Shown here: piece after piece, positions 14,798-14,922 of the stretch
How positions within the stretch are numbered: position 1 is the stretch's first letter
Layout of the letters: every line of letters starts with the position of its first letter
NCBI GenBank assembly: GCA_000432915.1
Contig: HF995193.1
Coordinates: 1-14,922, forward strand
Origin: Firmicutes bacterium CAG:194
GTDB taxonomy: Bacteria > Bacillota > Clostridia > Lachnospirales > Lachnospiraceae
Reading direction: 5' to 3'
Length of the DNA stretch: 14,922 nucleotides
The notes under the pieces: model-generated
What the model saw: only the letters and a program-made list of their open reading frames with translations
What the model was told of the DNA's origin: nothing
Database searches by the model: none
Position numbers and translations under genes: made by a program

Positions 14798-14826
14798 TTG
14801 ACATGCCAGAGGCATGGTGCTATTAT
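14798..14826 (+). promoter_or_regulatory. Strong sigma-A promoter, upstream of a tandem pair
   Basis: Perfect -35 TTGACA (14798-14803), a 17-bp spacer, and -10 TATTAT (14821-14826). A 6-bp inverted repeat with a 3-base loop (CATGCC 14802-14807, GGCATG 14811-14816) lies in the spacer. The AT-rich run upstream fits an UP-type element. No gene lies in the 96 bp downstream within the window. Confidence 0.85.
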
Positions 14827-14892
14827 AAGCAAGTCGCTTGTGAGACACGACAGTGAATCACAAAAAACGACAAAAGAAAATAAAAAAAGATG

Positions 14893-14921
14893 TTGACAAA
14901 CGACAAAACACATGATATTAT
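14893..14921 (+). promoter_or_regulatory. Strong sigma-A promoter, downstream of a tandem pair
   Basis: Perfect -35 TTGACA (14893-14898), a 17-bp spacer, and -10 TATTAT (14916-14921), the same boxes as the promoter 95 bp upstream. ACGACAAAA words occur both between the promoters and within this spacer. The start site falls just outside the window. Tandem near-consensus promoters of this kind are typical of rRNA or tRNA operons, but the transcript cannot be seen. Confidence 0.85.
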
Positions 14922-14922
14922 A

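Noticed and set aside
1..14922. CRISPR array, transposase, phage or toxin-antitoxin genes
   Set aside because: No regularly spaced repeats and no protein with such features were found on either strand; the gene content is core metabolism, secretion and signalling.

Overview
This window looks like a housekeeping stretch of a Lachnospiraceae (Clostridia) chromosome. The reasons are the low-to-moderate GC, the A/G-rich ribosome binding sites, the gene neighbourhood secG-rnr-smpB-ssrA, and protein sequences typical of gut Lachnospiraceae. The genus cannot be fixed from the sequence alone. All genes lie on the + strand.

Region 1 (1-5500) is a glycolysis block: phosphoglycerate kinase (pgk), triosephosphate isomerase (tpiA) and cofactor-independent phosphoglycerate mutase (gpmI). 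A secreted protein made of fibronectin type III-like domains sits between tpiA and gpmI, set off by a terminator on each side. gpmI has its own clear sigma-A promoter. A palindrome-rich element of about 150 bp fills the pgk-tpiA gap.

Region 2 (5501-7378) holds one methyl-accepting chemotaxis protein behind its own sigma-A-type promoter.

Region 3 (7427-11051) is the protein export / RNA quality-control block: secG (translocase subunit), rnr (RNase R), smpB and ssrA (tmRNA). A 14-bp perfect terminator and a second palindrome-rich element of about 240 bp separate secG from rnr. A promoter in the 3' end of rnr can drive smpB. The tmRNA begins at the base directly after the smpB stop codon, so the two should be co-transcribed and processed apart. 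The tmRNA encodes the tag AKLKLNAEDNLAFAA. RNase R, SmpB and tmRNA act together on stalled ribosomes and their defective mRNAs.

Region 4 (11052-14733) carries an unrecognised membrane protein with coiled-coil-like stretches, an OmpR-family response regulator with its sensor histidine kinase, and a lipoprotein with its own promoter. The window ends with two consensus-like tandem promoters (14798-14922) pointing out of it. Their strength and tandem arrangement suggest a stable-RNA operon, probably rRNA, just beyond the edge; this is inference.

I found no CRISPR array, transposase, phage gene or defence system. The least explained items are the two structured intergenic elements (which share a 14-mer in opposite orientation), the zero-gap smpB-ssrA junction, the unusual tmRNA tag end, and the unidentified membrane protein next to ssrA.
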